64,000 nucleotides of DNA from NCBI RefSeq assembly GCF_022760995.1, contig NZ_JAKWJO010000005.1:248001-312000 (forward strand). Direction: 5' to 3'. Each line of letters begins with the position of its first letter. The first letter of the stretch is position 1. The position numbers and the translations under genes were made by a program. The DNA is from Dyella sedimenti (lineage in GTDB: Bacteria > Pseudomonadota > Gammaproteobacteria > Xanthomonadales > Rhodanobacteraceae). Below are positions 33,260-42,664 of this stretch, piece by piece. The notes under the pieces were generated by a model, which saw only the letters and a list, made by a program, of their open reading frames with translations, had not been told where the DNA came from and made no database searches.

Positions 33260-36200
33260 TTGGATCAACGAGACACGGCACCTGTCATGTCGGCCGACCG
33301 CCGCGGACCGTGCGATCCCTGGCTGCTGACCCGACATGACACCGACCCGGACGCGTTCGCCCAGGACGAGAGCCTGTTCGCCCTGTCCAACGGCTCGCTG
33401 GGCGTGCGTGGTGGCCTGGAGGAAGGCGACAGCGCCAGCCAGGCCTGCTTCCTGGCCGGCGCGTGGGAGCGCGCGCCCATCGAGTACCACGAGCGCTTCC
33501 CGGGTTTCGCCGCGCACACCGACACCCGCATTCCGGTGGCCGACGGCACGCGTATCCACCTGCGCCTGGGCGACACGCCGGTGCGGCTGGGCGAGGGCGA
33601 ATGGCTGGACTTCGAGCGCGCCCTCGACCTGCGCACCGGCTGCTACCGACGCCACCTGCGCTGGCGCTCGCCGGAGGGGGCCACCCTGGTGATCGACGCC
33701 GAGCGCATCGTCAGCTTCGACGATCCCGCCCTGCTGGCGATCCGCTACCAGGTGAGTTCGATCGACTACGCCGGCCCGATCATGCTGGAGTCCTCCATCA
33801 GCACGGCCCGGCATGCCACCGAACAGGGCGACGATCCGCGCATCGGCACCCGTCTCGATGGCGGCTTCTCCTGCAGCGAGGCCCGGGCCGAGGAAGCCCA
33901 GGCCCACGTGTTGCAGCACACGACGCACAGCGGCATCCGCGTGGCCTGCCTGCAGGGCCACCAGATCCCCGACGGCTCGCTGGAGTTCCGCCTGGCCAAT
34001 CTGGCGCCGCATGGCGTGGTGCAGGTCTATGCCGGCCAGCTCGCGCCGGGGCGCAGCGTGGTGCTGGAGAAATACGTGGCCTACGCGTGGACCCAACCCG
34101 GCGGCGACAGCGACGACGACCATGCCCTGCTCGCGCACGCCGAACGGCGGCTGGCGCAGGCGTCGCGGCTCGGCTATGGCGCCCTGCTCGCGCAGCAGCA
34201 GCAGACGCTGGCGCGCTTCTGGCACGGCGCCGAGCTGGCCATCGACGGCGACCCGCTCACCGAGCAGGCGCTGCGCTTCAACCTGTTCCATGTGTTCCAG
34301 TCGAGCAGCCGCGACGGCGCCAGCAGCACCGCGGCCAAGGGCCTGACCGGCGAAGGCTACGAGGGCCACTACTTCTGGGATGCCGAGGCCTTCATGCTGC
34401 CTGTGCTGGCCGCGCTCGCGCCCGGGCTGGCGCGCAGCCTGCTGATGTACCGCTACCGCACGCTGGACCGCGCCCGCGCGCATGCCCGCGAGATGAACCA
34501 CGCACGCGGCGCGCTGTACGCCTGGCGCACCATCAGTGGCGACGAGTGCTCGGCCTATTTTCCCAGCGGCTCGGCGCAGTATCACATCAATGCCGCCGTG
34601 GCCTGGGCGATCCGCCACTACGTCGACGCCACCGGCGACCAGGATTTCCTGCGCGAGCACGGCGCGGAGATACTTTTCGAGACGGCGCGCATGTGGCTGG
34701 ACATCGGCCACTTCAATCCGCGCCGGCAGGGCGCGTTCTGCATCCACGCGGTGACCGGCCCGGACGAATACACCGCCCTGGTCGACAACAACCACTACAC
34801 CAACCGCATGGCGCGCGAGCACCTGCGCCATGCCGCCGAAGTGGCCCGCTGGCTGGCCGAGGCCGCGCCGGACGACTATGCGCGGCTGGCCCAGCGCATC
34901 GCCCTGGAACAGTTCGAGATCGTGCAGTGGCAGCGCGCGGCGGAACTGATGTACCTGCCGGAGGATCCGGAACTGGGCGTGTTCCCGCAGGACGACACCT
35001 TCCTGGACAAGCCGCGCCTGCCGCCCCGCCCGGCCGGCGAGAGCAAGCGGCCGCTGCTGCTGGAACTGCACCCGCTGACCATCTACCGCCACCAGGTGTG
35101 CAAGCAGGCCGACACCCTGCTGGCGCTGATGCTGGCCGGCGCGGACGTATCGGTGGAAGCCAAGCGGCGCAACTTCGACTACTACGAAGGCGTCACCGTG
35201 CACGACTCCACGCTGTCGGCCTCCACCTTCAGCGTGATCGCCGCCGAGGTGCACCACCCCGACAAGGCCTGGCGCTATTTCCAGGACACGCTGCGGGTGG
35301 ACCTGGACGACCTGCACGGCAACGCCGCGCACGGCGTGCACATGGCCGCCATGGCCGGCAGCTGGCTGGCGCTGGCCTGGGGCTTCGGCGGCATGCGCGT
35401 GATCGACGGGCAACTGTCGTTGCGCCCGCATCTGCCCGAGGCCTGGCGGCGCTACCAGTTCGGCGTGACCTGGCGTGGTGCCCAGTTGCGCGTGGAGATC
35501 GACCGCCAGGGCGTGCGCTACACGGTGACCGCCGGCGAGACGCTGGACTTCCTGCACGCCGGCGAAGCCGTGCGCCTGCAACCCGGCGAAAGCCTGTCAT
35601 TGCCCCATCGTCTCGCCGCCGTGCAGCCGCCGCTGCGCGCGGTGGTCTTCGATCTGGATGGCGTGATCGCCGATACCGCCGTGGTGCACCGCGCCGCGTG
35701 GGAACGCCTGGCCGGCGAGATCGGCGCGCCGTTCGACGAGGCCATCGCCGAGCGCATGAAGGGCGTGGACCGGCGCGGCTCGCTGGAGATCCTGCTCGAA
35801 CGCGCGCCGCGCACCTATGCCGAGGCGGAAAAGCAGGCGCTGGAATCGCGCAAGAACCAGTACTACGTCGAGCAGATCGACCGCTTCGGCCCGGACCTGT
35901 TGCTGCCCGGCGCGCGCGACGCGGTGGAAGCGGTGCGCGCCGCGGGCCTGCGCGTGGCCCTGGCCTCGGCCAGCCGCAACGCACCGCTGCTGCTGGAACG
36001 GTTGGGCATCGCGCCGCTGTTCGACTACATCGTGGATGCCGCGCGCATCGCGCGCTCCAAGCCGGACCCGGAGATCTTCCTGGCCGCCGCCGCCGGGCTG
36101 GGCCTGCCGCCCGCCGCCTGCCTGGGCGTGGAGGATGCCGCCGCGGGCATCGCCAGCCTGCGCGCCGCGGGCATGCGCGCCATCGGCATCGGCGACGCCA

Positions 36201-36328
36201 CCCAGCTCGGGCATGCCGACGACGTGCTGCCCGGCATCGACGCCTTCGACATCCATCGCTATCTCGACATGCGACCGGCCGGCCAGGGCATCCCGGCCGG
36301 CACCGTGCCGGACCACCGACCAGGCTAG
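33260..36328 (+). CDS. GH65 disaccharide phosphorylase fused to beta-phosphoglucomutase
   Basis: About 1022 residues and two enzymes in one chain. Residues 1-785 are a GH65 inverting phosphorylase: NGSLGVRGGLEEG, the catalytic acid Glu503 in TGPDEYTALVDNNHYTN, KQADTLLAL, and the phosphate site HDSTLSASTFSVIAAEVHH. Residues about 790-1010 are a HAD beta-phosphoglucomutase: VVFDLDGVIADTAVVHRAAW (Asp798, Asp800), ASASRNAPLLLERLGI, and SKPDPEIFLAAA. The first half would split trehalose, maltose, kojibiose or nigerose with phosphate to beta-glucose-1-phosphate, which the second half turns into glucose-6-phosphate. The TTG start at 33260 has a GGGAG seven bases upstream; ATG 33287 is the alternative. 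No signal peptide, so cytoplasmic. Which disaccharide is used cannot be read. Confidence 0.9.
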   Translation: MDQRDTAPVMSADRRGPCDPWLLTRHDTDPDAFAQDESLFALSNGSLGVRGGLEEGDSASQACFLAGAWERAPIEYHERFPGFAAHTDTRIPVADGTRIHLRLGDTPVRLGEGEWLDFERALDLRTGCYRRHLRWRSPEGATLVIDAERIVSFDDPALLAIRYQVSSIDYAGPIMLESSISTARHATEQGDDPRIGTRLDGGFSCSEARAEEAQAHVLQHTTHSGIRVACLQGHQIPDGSLEFRLANLAPHGVVQVYAGQLAPGRSVVLEKYVAYAWTQPGGDSDDDHALLAHAERRLAQASRLGYGALLAQQQQTLARFWHGAELAIDGDPLTEQALRFNLFHVFQSSSRDGASSTAAKGLTGEGYEGHYFWDAEAFMLPVLAALAPGLARSLLMYRYRTLDRARAHAREMNHARGALYAWRTISGDECSAYFPSGSAQYHINAAVAWAIRHYVDATGDQDFLREHGAEILFETARMWLDIGHFNPRRQGAFCIHAVTGPDEYTALVDNNHYTNRMAREHLRHAAEVARWLAEAAPDDYARLAQRIALEQFEIVQWQRAAELMYLPEDPELGVFPQDDTFLDKPRLPPRPAGESKRPLLLELHPLTIYRHQVCKQADTLLALMLAGADVSVEAKRRNFDYYEGVTVHDSTLSASTFSVIAAEVHHPDKAWRYFQDTLRVDLDDLHGNAAHGVHMAAMAGSWLALAWGFGGMRVIDGQLSLRPHLPEAWRRYQFGVTWRGAQLRVEIDRQGVRYTVTAGETLDFLHAGEAVRLQPGESLSLPHRLAAVQPPLRAVVFDLDGVIADTAVVHRAAWERLAGEIGAPFDEAIAERMKGVDRRGSLEILLERAPRTYAEAEKQALESRKNQYYVEQIDRFGPDLLLPGARDAVEAVRAAGLRVALASASRNAPLLLERLGIAPLFDYIVDAARIARSKPDPEIFLAAAAGLGLPPAACLGVEDAAAGIASLRAAGMRAIGIGDATQLGHADDVLPGIDAFDIHRYLDMRPAGQGIPAGTVPDHRPG

Positions 36329-36399
36329 CTCTGGCGGCGTGCAGTACCGCTCCTAAGAAACACGACAGCAGTCTTTCTTTAGATTGGGGAGGAAACACC

Positions 36400-38940
36400 A
36401 TGATTACGCAACGCACGACACGCAGGCTGCTCGCCACCAGCATCGCCGCCCTGCTCGCCGCCGGCACGCTGCACGCCGAGGATGCGACGCCCGCCCCCGG
36501 CCCGCAGGCCGCGCCAGCGGCACCCGCCGCCCAGCAGACGCCTCCGCCGCCGCCACCGGCCAACAGCAAGAACGCCACCAACCTGGAACAGGTGGTGGTC
36601 ACCGGTACCGCCGCCACCGGCGGCCTGAAGAAGATCGACACGTCCTATTCGGTCACCAGCGCCACGCTCGACCAGATCCGCGAATTCAACCCGAAAAGCT
36701 CCGCCGACCTGTTGAAGATGGCGCCCGGCGTGTTCCCCGAATCCTCGGGTGGCCAGACCGGCGCGAACATCGAGGTGGCCGGCTTCCCGGGCGGCGGCGA
36801 CGCGCCGTTCGTGACCTTCCAGCTCAACGGCTCGCCGCTCTATCCCATGCCGACGCTGTCGTTCATGGACAACTCCTCGATGTTCCGCCTCGACGACACC
36901 ATCGACCATGCCGAACTGGTGCTCGGCGGCCCCGCCGTGCTGTACGGCAACGGCCAGCCCGGCCTGACCGCCAACTTCATCCTGCGCGAAGGCACCGACA
37001 TCCCCACCGGCGACGTCGGCGTGACCTACGGCTCGGAAGGCATGGTGCGCCTGGACGGCTTCTACGGATTCAAGATCGCCAATGACTGGTACGCCAGCGT
37101 GGGCGGCTTCTGGCGCAAGTCCGACGGCGTGCGCGATCCGCAGTTCGACGCCGACAAGGGCGGTTCGCTCACCGCCACGCTGACGCACAACTTCGGCGAC
37201 AGCGGCTCGATCATGTTCTATGCGCGCGACCTGAAGGACCATAACCAGTTCGTCACCGACACGCCGATCCTCAACCCCGGCCGTGGCCAGTTCGAGGCCT
37301 ATCCCGGCTTCGACCCGCTCACCGGCACCTTTGGCAGCAAGGCCAACCAGCACACCTTCATCCAGACCACGCCCTGCTACACCGCCGGCTGCACGCCCGG
37401 CGGCCAGAACCTGAACCTGGCCAAGGGGCGCGGCGCCGACATCATCTCCGTGGGCGGCAACCTGGACCTGACCTTCGGCAACGACTGGAACATCTCGGAC
37501 AAGTTCAATTTCACCGGCGGGCAGATGAACACGATCGCGTTCTTCAGCACCGGCCAGAATCCCGAGACGCTGAGCGACTACATCGCCGGCAACGCGCCGG
37601 CCGGCACCACCGCCACCGCCTACTACACCAACAACGGCCAGCCGGCGGACATGAACCAGAACGTCACCACCCAGGGCCTGTGGTACGTGCACAAGCGCAT
37701 CCAGGGCGCCACCAACGAGTTCCACATCAGCAAGGACATCTTCGAGGGCAACACGCTGACGTTCGGCAACTACACCGCCGTCTACAACGACCACGACACC
37801 TGGTTCCTCGGCAACAACATGCTGCTGCAGGCCAAGAACAATCCCAACCCGATCGGCGTCACGCTGAGCAACGGCCAGGTGCTGTCCAGCTCGCAGGGCT
37901 TCGTCAGCGGCCCGTCCACCGCCATCCGCGAGGCGTGGAACGGCTTCAACACCGCCTTCTTCCTCACCGACACCTGGAAGCTGGACAAGTGGCTGTTCGA
38001 CGCCGGCGTGCGCGTCGAGCGGCAGGAGGCCAACGGCCGCATCCAGAACACGGCGACGGGCGACCTCGACAACAATCCGGACACGCTCTACAACAACAAC
38101 TCGCAGTACCTGGTCGGCGGCAACACCACCATCAACTACGCCAAGACCGCGCCGTCCTGGACCATCGGCGCCAACTACGAGATCCAGAGCAACATGAGCG
38201 TGTACGCCCGCATCAACGACGGCGTGCACTTCCCCGGCTTCGACGACCTGCGCGGCCTGCCGACCCAGCCGGTGAACAAGGTCCATAACATGGAAGTGGG
38301 CTTCAAGTACCAGGCCGACTGGCTGTACCTGGACGTCAACGCCTACCGCAAGCTGTTCTACAACGTGCCCTACACCATCACCCAGGGCAACGGCCAGCAG
38401 TTCTCGTTCGACTACGGCTCGGCCACCAAGGGCATCAACTTCAACACCGTGGTCAAGCCGATCCCGAACGTGCCGGGCTTCCAGATCGCCTTCAGCGGCG
38501 ACTACATGGACGGCCACTACACGCACAGCGCCGCCTGCACGCCGTACACCACGCAGAGCGGCGAGGAGGGCTGCGCCAGCCTGAACGGCATGCAGTTGCA
38601 GCGCCAGCCGAAGTTCCAGGGCCGCCTGACGCCGTCGTACGAGTTCCCGACCGCCTTCGGCAGCATGAAGTTCTGGCTGACCTGGGAATACATCGGCAAC
38701 CGCTACGGCGACCTGATCGAGCAGCAGCCGCTGGGCCAGTACCACGACCTGTCCTTCGGTGCCACGGCCAACATCGGCGACAACTGGCAGATCAACCTGC
38801 AAGGCACCAACATGACCAACGAGATCGGCATCACGGAGGGCAACTCGCGCCTGTTCGGCTTCGCCAGCGAGGGCGGCGTGATCCTGGCCCGCTCCATCGA
38901 AGGGCGTGAGGTGAACCTGCAGGTGAAGTACAAGTTCTAA
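36400..38940 (+). CDS. TonB-dependent receptor of the glucoside island
   Basis: 846 residues. Signal peptide (MITQRTTRRLLATSIAALLA, cleavage near LHA-ED), a Pro/Ala-rich linker, TonB box LEQVVVTGTA, a plug domain at about 75-200 (SSADLLKMAPGV, LGGPAVLYGNGQPGLTANF), and a large beta-barrel ending with the aromatic terminus VNLQVKYKF. It is preceded by a strong GGGGAGGA site. Receptors of this kind bring oligosaccharides across the outer membrane; its place between the phosphorylase and the exported glycosidases points to trehalose or other alpha-glucosides. Extracellular loops are long and contain a cysteine pair (TTPCYTAGCTP). Substrate is inferred from context only. Confidence 0.88.
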   Translation: MITQRTTRRLLATSIAALLAAGTLHAEDATPAPGPQAAPAAPAAQQTPPPPPPANSKNATNLEQVVVTGTAATGGLKKIDTSYSVTSATLDQIREFNPKSSADLLKMAPGVFPESSGGQTGANIEVAGFPGGGDAPFVTFQLNGSPLYPMPTLSFMDNSSMFRLDDTIDHAELVLGGPAVLYGNGQPGLTANFILREGTDIPTGDVGVTYGSEGMVRLDGFYGFKIANDWYASVGGFWRKSDGVRDPQFDADKGGSLTATLTHNFGDSGSIMFYARDLKDHNQFVTDTPILNPGRGQFEAYPGFDPLTGTFGSKANQHTFIQTTPCYTAGCTPGGQNLNLAKGRGADIISVGGNLDLTFGNDWNISDKFNFTGGQMNTIAFFSTGQNPETLSDYIAGNAPAGTTATAYYTNNGQPADMNQNVTTQGLWYVHKRIQGATNEFHISKDIFEGNTLTFGNYTAVYNDHDTWFLGNNMLLQAKNNPNPIGVTLSNGQVLSSSQGFVSGPSTAIREAWNGFNTAFFLTDTWKLDKWLFDAGVRVERQEANGRIQNTATGDLDNNPDTLYNNNSQYLVGGNTTINYAKTAPSWTIGANYEIQSNMSVYARINDGVHFPGFDDLRGLPTQPVNKVHNMEVGFKYQADWLYLDVNAYRKLFYNVPYTITQGNGQQFSFDYGSATKGINFNTVVKPIPNVPGFQIAFSGDYMDGHYTHSAACTPYTTQSGEEGCASLNGMQLQRQPKFQGRLTPSYEFPTAFGSMKFWLTWEYIGNRYGDLIEQQPLGQYHDLSFGATANIGDNWQINLQGTNMTNEIGITEGNSRLFGFASEGGVILARSIEGREVNLQVKYKF

Positions 38941-39021
38941 AGGCGCCCGGCCAAGGTTCCGGCGCGGCCCGCATGCGCCGCGCCGGTATCCTGGAGAGGC
39001 GACGCGACACTTCCCTCGACT

Positions 39022-39062
39022 GTTCCGGGCCACCACCTGCACGGTGGTCCGGAACTTTTTTC
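39022..39062 (+). terminator. Terminator-like hairpin between the TonB receptor and MFS genes
   Basis: Stem GTTCCGG..CCACC / GGTGG..CCGGAAC with a short loop and a T6 tail (ctttttt), 18 bases before the MFS start. A second GC-rich palindrome without a T-run lies at 38959-38986. The strong receptor transcript is likely cut here, with partial read-through to the downstream genes. Confidence 0.8.
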
Positions 39063-39079
39063 CATCGCTAGGGGTAGGG

Positions 39080-40345
39080 ATGAACCGGTACCGCATGATC
39101 GCCGCGCTGGCGACGATTTACATGGTCTTTGCGATCCTGCTGAACAGCGTCGGCACGGTCATCCTGCAGTCCATCCACACCTTCGACATCGACAAGCCGC
39201 AAGCCAGCCTGCTGGAGCTTTTCAAGGACTTGCCGATCGCCATCACCTCGTTCCTGGTGGCCTCCTTCCTGCCCCGGCTCGGCTACCGCCGCGCGATGAT
39301 GCTGGCCCTGGCCATCGTCGGGTGCGCCTGCGCGCTGATGCCGCTCTATCCCAGTTTCCACACCACCGAACTGCTGTTCACCTGCGTGGGCGTGTCCTTC
39401 GCGCTGGCCAAGGTCTCGGTCTATTCCTCCATCGGCCTGCTCACCCGCGACAAGGCCGAACATGGCCGCCTCACCAATACCATCGAGGGCCTGTTCATGC
39501 TGGGCGTGCTGGCCAGCGGCTGGCTGTTCAGCGCCTTCATCGACCATGCCCATCCGGCCAATCCGGCGTGGTTCAACGTGTACTGGGTGCTGGCGGCGCT
39601 GTGCTTCGGCACGGTGGGACTGCTGTGGGGCGCCACGCTGGACGAGTCGGCCGCGCACGGCGAGGCGCGCCTGTCGCTGCCCGACGCGCTGCGCCGCATG
39701 TACCGGCTGCTGATGCGCACGCTGGTGTACGTGTTCCTGCTCTCGGCCTTCCTCTACGTGCTGATCGAGCAGAGCTTCAGCACCTGGCTGCCCACCTTCA
39801 ACAACGAGATCCTCAAGCTGCCCAACGCGATGAGCATCCAGATGGCGAGCATCCTCGCCGGCGCCACCGCGCTGGGCCGCATCATCGCCGGCCAGCTGCT
39901 GCGCCGCGTGCACTGGCACCTGCTGCTCAACCTGTGCGTGGTGGGCATGGGCGTGCTGATCCTGCTGGTGCTGCCGCTGGCGCGCCACGCCCACGTGCCG
40001 GCCGACGTGGGCTGGTTCAACGCGCCGACCGCGGCCTACCTGATCCCGCTGATCGGCCTCTTGATGGCGCCGATCTACCCGGTGATCAATTCGGTGGCGC
40101 TCAGCTCGCTGCCCAAGCCGGCGCACGCCACCATGACCGGCCTGATCGTGATCTTCTCCGCGCTGGGCGGCACGCTGGGCTCGCGCATCACCGCGCTGGT
40201 GTTCGCCAGCTTCGGCGGCATCCACGCCTTCTATTTCTCGCTGGTGCCGATGACCCTGGTGCTGGTGACGCTGTTCTTCTTCAAGCGCGAGGCCGACCGC
40301 GCCGGCCTGGCCGAACCGGCAGCCGCCGCGCTGCCCGCCGAGTGA
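39080..40345 (+). CDS. MFS sugar transporter
   Basis: About 421 residues with twelve hydrophobic segments, of the TsgA/FucP-like group of the major facilitator superfamily. It opens MNRYRMIAALATIYMVFAIL; LGYRRAMMLALAI marks the TM2-TM3 loop region and there is a long central loop (DESAAHGEARLSLPDALRRMYR). No signal peptide. It should import the hydrolysis product (glucose or intact disaccharide) released in the periplasm by the exported enzymes encoded next. The start is the ATG at 39080; the frame continues upstream into the terminator and is not coding there. Confidence 0.88.
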   Translation: MNRYRMIAALATIYMVFAILLNSVGTVILQSIHTFDIDKPQASLLELFKDLPIAITSFLVASFLPRLGYRRAMMLALAIVGCACALMPLYPSFHTTELLFTCVGVSFALAKVSVYSSIGLLTRDKAEHGRLTNTIEGLFMLGVLASGWLFSAFIDHAHPANPAWFNVYWVLAALCFGTVGLLWGATLDESAAHGEARLSLPDALRRMYRLLMRTLVYVFLLSAFLYVLIEQSFSTWLPTFNNEILKLPNAMSIQMASILAGATALGRIIAGQLLRRVHWHLLLNLCVVGMGVLILLVLPLARHAHVPADVGWFNAPTAAYLIPLIGLLMAPIYPVINSVALSSLPKPAHATMTGLIVIFSALGGTLGSRITALVFASFGGIHAFYFSLVPMTLVLVTLFFFKREADRAGLAEPAAAALPAE

Positions 40346-40389
40346 ACCCGCGCCGGGCCGGAGGCCCGGACCCGACCCAAGGAGCCGCC

Positions 40390-42633
40390 ATGCGTGTCCG
40401 CCATCGTCTCGCCGCCCTGCTGACCTGCGCGCTTGCGCTCGCCCAGCCCGCCTTCGCCAAGGGCGACCCCAGCTTCGTGCTCACCGGCACGGCGGAACAT
40501 TTCGGCAGCTACTTTCCCAGCTACCTCGCCAACGGCTACTTCTCCACGCTGACCGCGCCACGCGGCACCGAGCCCACGCGCGGCTACATGGTCGCCACCA
40601 TGGACTACGCCAAGGACGACATCGCGCGCCCCGCCGCCATCCCGGGCTGGAACGAGATCGACTACAACCCCGGCGGCGGCTGGCTGAATTCCACGCGCCT
40701 GGGCAAGGAGATCTTTACCGACTACGCGCAGACGCTGGACATGTACGACGCCACGCTGGAAACGCGCTACCGCTTCAGCTACGCCAACAAGTCCACCGAC
40801 GTGGAGGTCACCACCTTCGTCAGCCAGGACGCCGGCCATCTCGCCGCCACGCGGCTGATCCTCACCCCGCAGTTCGACGGCAGCGTGCAGCTTACCTTCC
40901 CGATCCGCCTGTGGTCCGAATACCAGCCGCGCTTTCCCATCGCGACGATGACGGGCGAGGAGATGATCGCCGCGGTGATCGCCAGCGGGCAGAACCTGGA
41001 CAACAAGCCGATTCCCACGCCCGACCGCGCCGCGGTGTGGTACCCGGGCGTGGTGCGCATCCAGTCCAGCGGCGGCGACACCAGGACACTGACGCTCTGG
41101 TGGGACGGCCGTGCCGAACAGGGCGTGGCGGTGGCGCAGGCGGCCGCGATCGAACTGCCCAAGGGGCTGGAGATCGAGGACGTGCAGCTGGAGAAAGGCC
41201 CGTACAAGCTGTCGCTGAACCTCAAGGCGCGCGTGCGCAAGGGCCAGCGCTACCGCTTCACCAAGTACATCGCCGCCTCGCGCGAAGGCTGGGGCGGCGA
41301 CGCGCAGGCCGACCTGGCGCTGGCCAAGGCCGCGCGCCAGCAGGGCTTCGACGCGCTGCTGGCGCGGCACCAGGCCGCCTGGCACCGGTTGTGGACCTCG
41401 GACATCCGCATCGAGGGCGACGCCAGCGTGCAAAAGGCCGTCCATTCGGACCTGTACTACCTGCTGTCCAACAGTACCGAGGGCACCGCCTGGCCGATGG
41501 GCGCCTGCGCGCTGACGCCGGGCTATGCGGGCCATGCGTTCTGGGACAGCGATTCGTGGGTGTTCCCGGCGCTGCTGCTGCTGCATCCGGAGCGCGCCAA
41601 GCCGATCGTCATGTTCCGCAACCGCACCATCGCACCCGCGCAGGAACGCGCGCGCCAGTACGGGGTGAAGGGAACGATGTATCCGTGGGAAGCCGACCCG
41701 GAAACCGGCAAGGACTACACGCCGCATTTCGCCTACGGCGTGTTCCGCGAGGTACACGTCAACGCCGACATCGCCATCGCGCAGTGGCAGTACTACCTCG
41801 CCACCGGCGACGAGGCGTGGCTGAAGCAGTACGGCTGGCCGGTGATCGAGCAGGTCGCCACCTTCTGGGCCAGCCGCGTCGCCTACGACCAGGCGCACGA
41901 CCGCTACGAGATCCACCACGTCACCTCGCCCGACGAGGCCTACGACGACGTGCCCAACGACTCCTTCACCAATGCGGCGGCGCAGAAGGCGCTGCGCATC
42001 GCGGTGAAGGCGGCGGCCAAGGTGGGTGCCAAGGCCGATCCGCAGTGGACCACCATCGCCGACAAGATGTTCATCCCGTTCGATGAGCAGGCGCAGCGTC
42101 ATCTCGACTTCGACGCCTCGGTGCCGCACGACAAGATCACCTGGATGGGTTCCTCGCTGGCCTGGCTGATGTATCCGGACCTGGACCTGCCCATGTCGCC
42201 GCAGGTGCGCCGCAACGACTTCGACTTCCAGCTGCACGAGCTGAAGGAGCATGGCGACGATCCCAACGAGATGATGATGGTAATGCTGGCGGTAGGCTCG
42301 GCCGAGCTGGGCGATGCCAAGGGCGCCGGCGAATGGATCCAGCGCAACCTGGTGGGCTTCCTCAAGGCGCCGTTCAACGTGCGCACGGAAACCGTGGCCA
42401 ACAACGCCGGCTACATCCTGGCCACCTCGGCGGGCTTCGTGCAGAGCTTCGTGTACGGATTGAGCGGCCTGCGCATCGACGACGGCGGGCTCACCGAAGC
42501 CTATGCGCCGGCGCTGCCACCGGGCTGGAACTCGCTCACCCTCAAGGGCATCCATTTCCGCGGCAAGCAGTACGACATCACCATCGAGCACGGCGCGGAC
42601 GGCAAGGCCAAACTCATCCGCAAGCCGCTCTAG
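40390..42633 (+). CDS. Exported GH65 hydrolase (acid-trehalase-like), first copy
   Basis: 747 residues. Signal peptide MRVRHRLAALLTCALALAQP, cleavage near AFA-KG, so periplasmic or secreted. GH65 barrel with HAFWDSDSWVFPALLLLHPERA and the presumed catalytic acid Glu516 in HVTSPDEAYDDVPNDSFTN, which aligns with the GPDEY-NNxYTN motif of phosphorylases. The C-terminal phosphate-binding HDSTLS motif of phosphorylases is absent, which points to a hydrolase like yeast acid trehalase or the glucosylgalactosyl-hydroxylysine glucosidase. It starts 44 bases after the MFS stop, with AGGAG upstream. It is a tandem paralogue of the next gene. Substrate is likely trehalose or another alpha-glucoside. Confidence 0.82.
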   Translation: MRVRHRLAALLTCALALAQPAFAKGDPSFVLTGTAEHFGSYFPSYLANGYFSTLTAPRGTEPTRGYMVATMDYAKDDIARPAAIPGWNEIDYNPGGGWLNSTRLGKEIFTDYAQTLDMYDATLETRYRFSYANKSTDVEVTTFVSQDAGHLAATRLILTPQFDGSVQLTFPIRLWSEYQPRFPIATMTGEEMIAAVIASGQNLDNKPIPTPDRAAVWYPGVVRIQSSGGDTRTLTLWWDGRAEQGVAVAQAAAIELPKGLEIEDVQLEKGPYKLSLNLKARVRKGQRYRFTKYIAASREGWGGDAQADLALAKAARQQGFDALLARHQAAWHRLWTSDIRIEGDASVQKAVHSDLYYLLSNSTEGTAWPMGACALTPGYAGHAFWDSDSWVFPALLLLHPERAKPIVMFRNRTIAPAQERARQYGVKGTMYPWEADPETGKDYTPHFAYGVFREVHVNADIAIAQWQYYLATGDEAWLKQYGWPVIEQVATFWASRVAYDQAHDRYEIHHVTSPDEAYDDVPNDSFTNAAAQKALRIAVKAAAKVGAKADPQWTTIADKMFIPFDEQAQRHLDFDASVPHDKITWMGSSLAWLMYPDLDLPMSPQVRRNDFDFQLHELKEHGDDPNEMMMVMLAVGSAELGDAKGAGEWIQRNLVGFLKAPFNVRTETVANNAGYILATSAGFVQSFVYGLSGLRIDDGGLTEAYAPALPPGWNSLTLKGIHFRGKQYDITIEHGADGKAKLIRKPL

Positions 42634-42664
42634 CGGCATGGCGCGCACCGGGAAGCATGCGACG

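Noticed and set aside
33137..35581. Long open frame (over 800 codons) on the minus strand opposite the GH65-PGM gene
   Set aside because: It is antisense to a gene with clear catalytic motifs, is rich in Arg/Ala/Gly/His as expected of a GC-rich shadow frame, and shows no domain.
33463..36399. Continuous open frame joining the TonB receptor to sequence upstream
   Set aside because: The upstream part is an alternative frame of the GH65-PGM gene; the receptor's own ATG at 36400 has a strong ribosome site and signal peptide.
36379..39096. Minus-strand frame of about 900 codons opposite the TonB receptor
   Set aside because: Shadow of a real gene: no ribosome site or recognisable fold, and a Val/Ala/Gly/Arg/His-biased composition.
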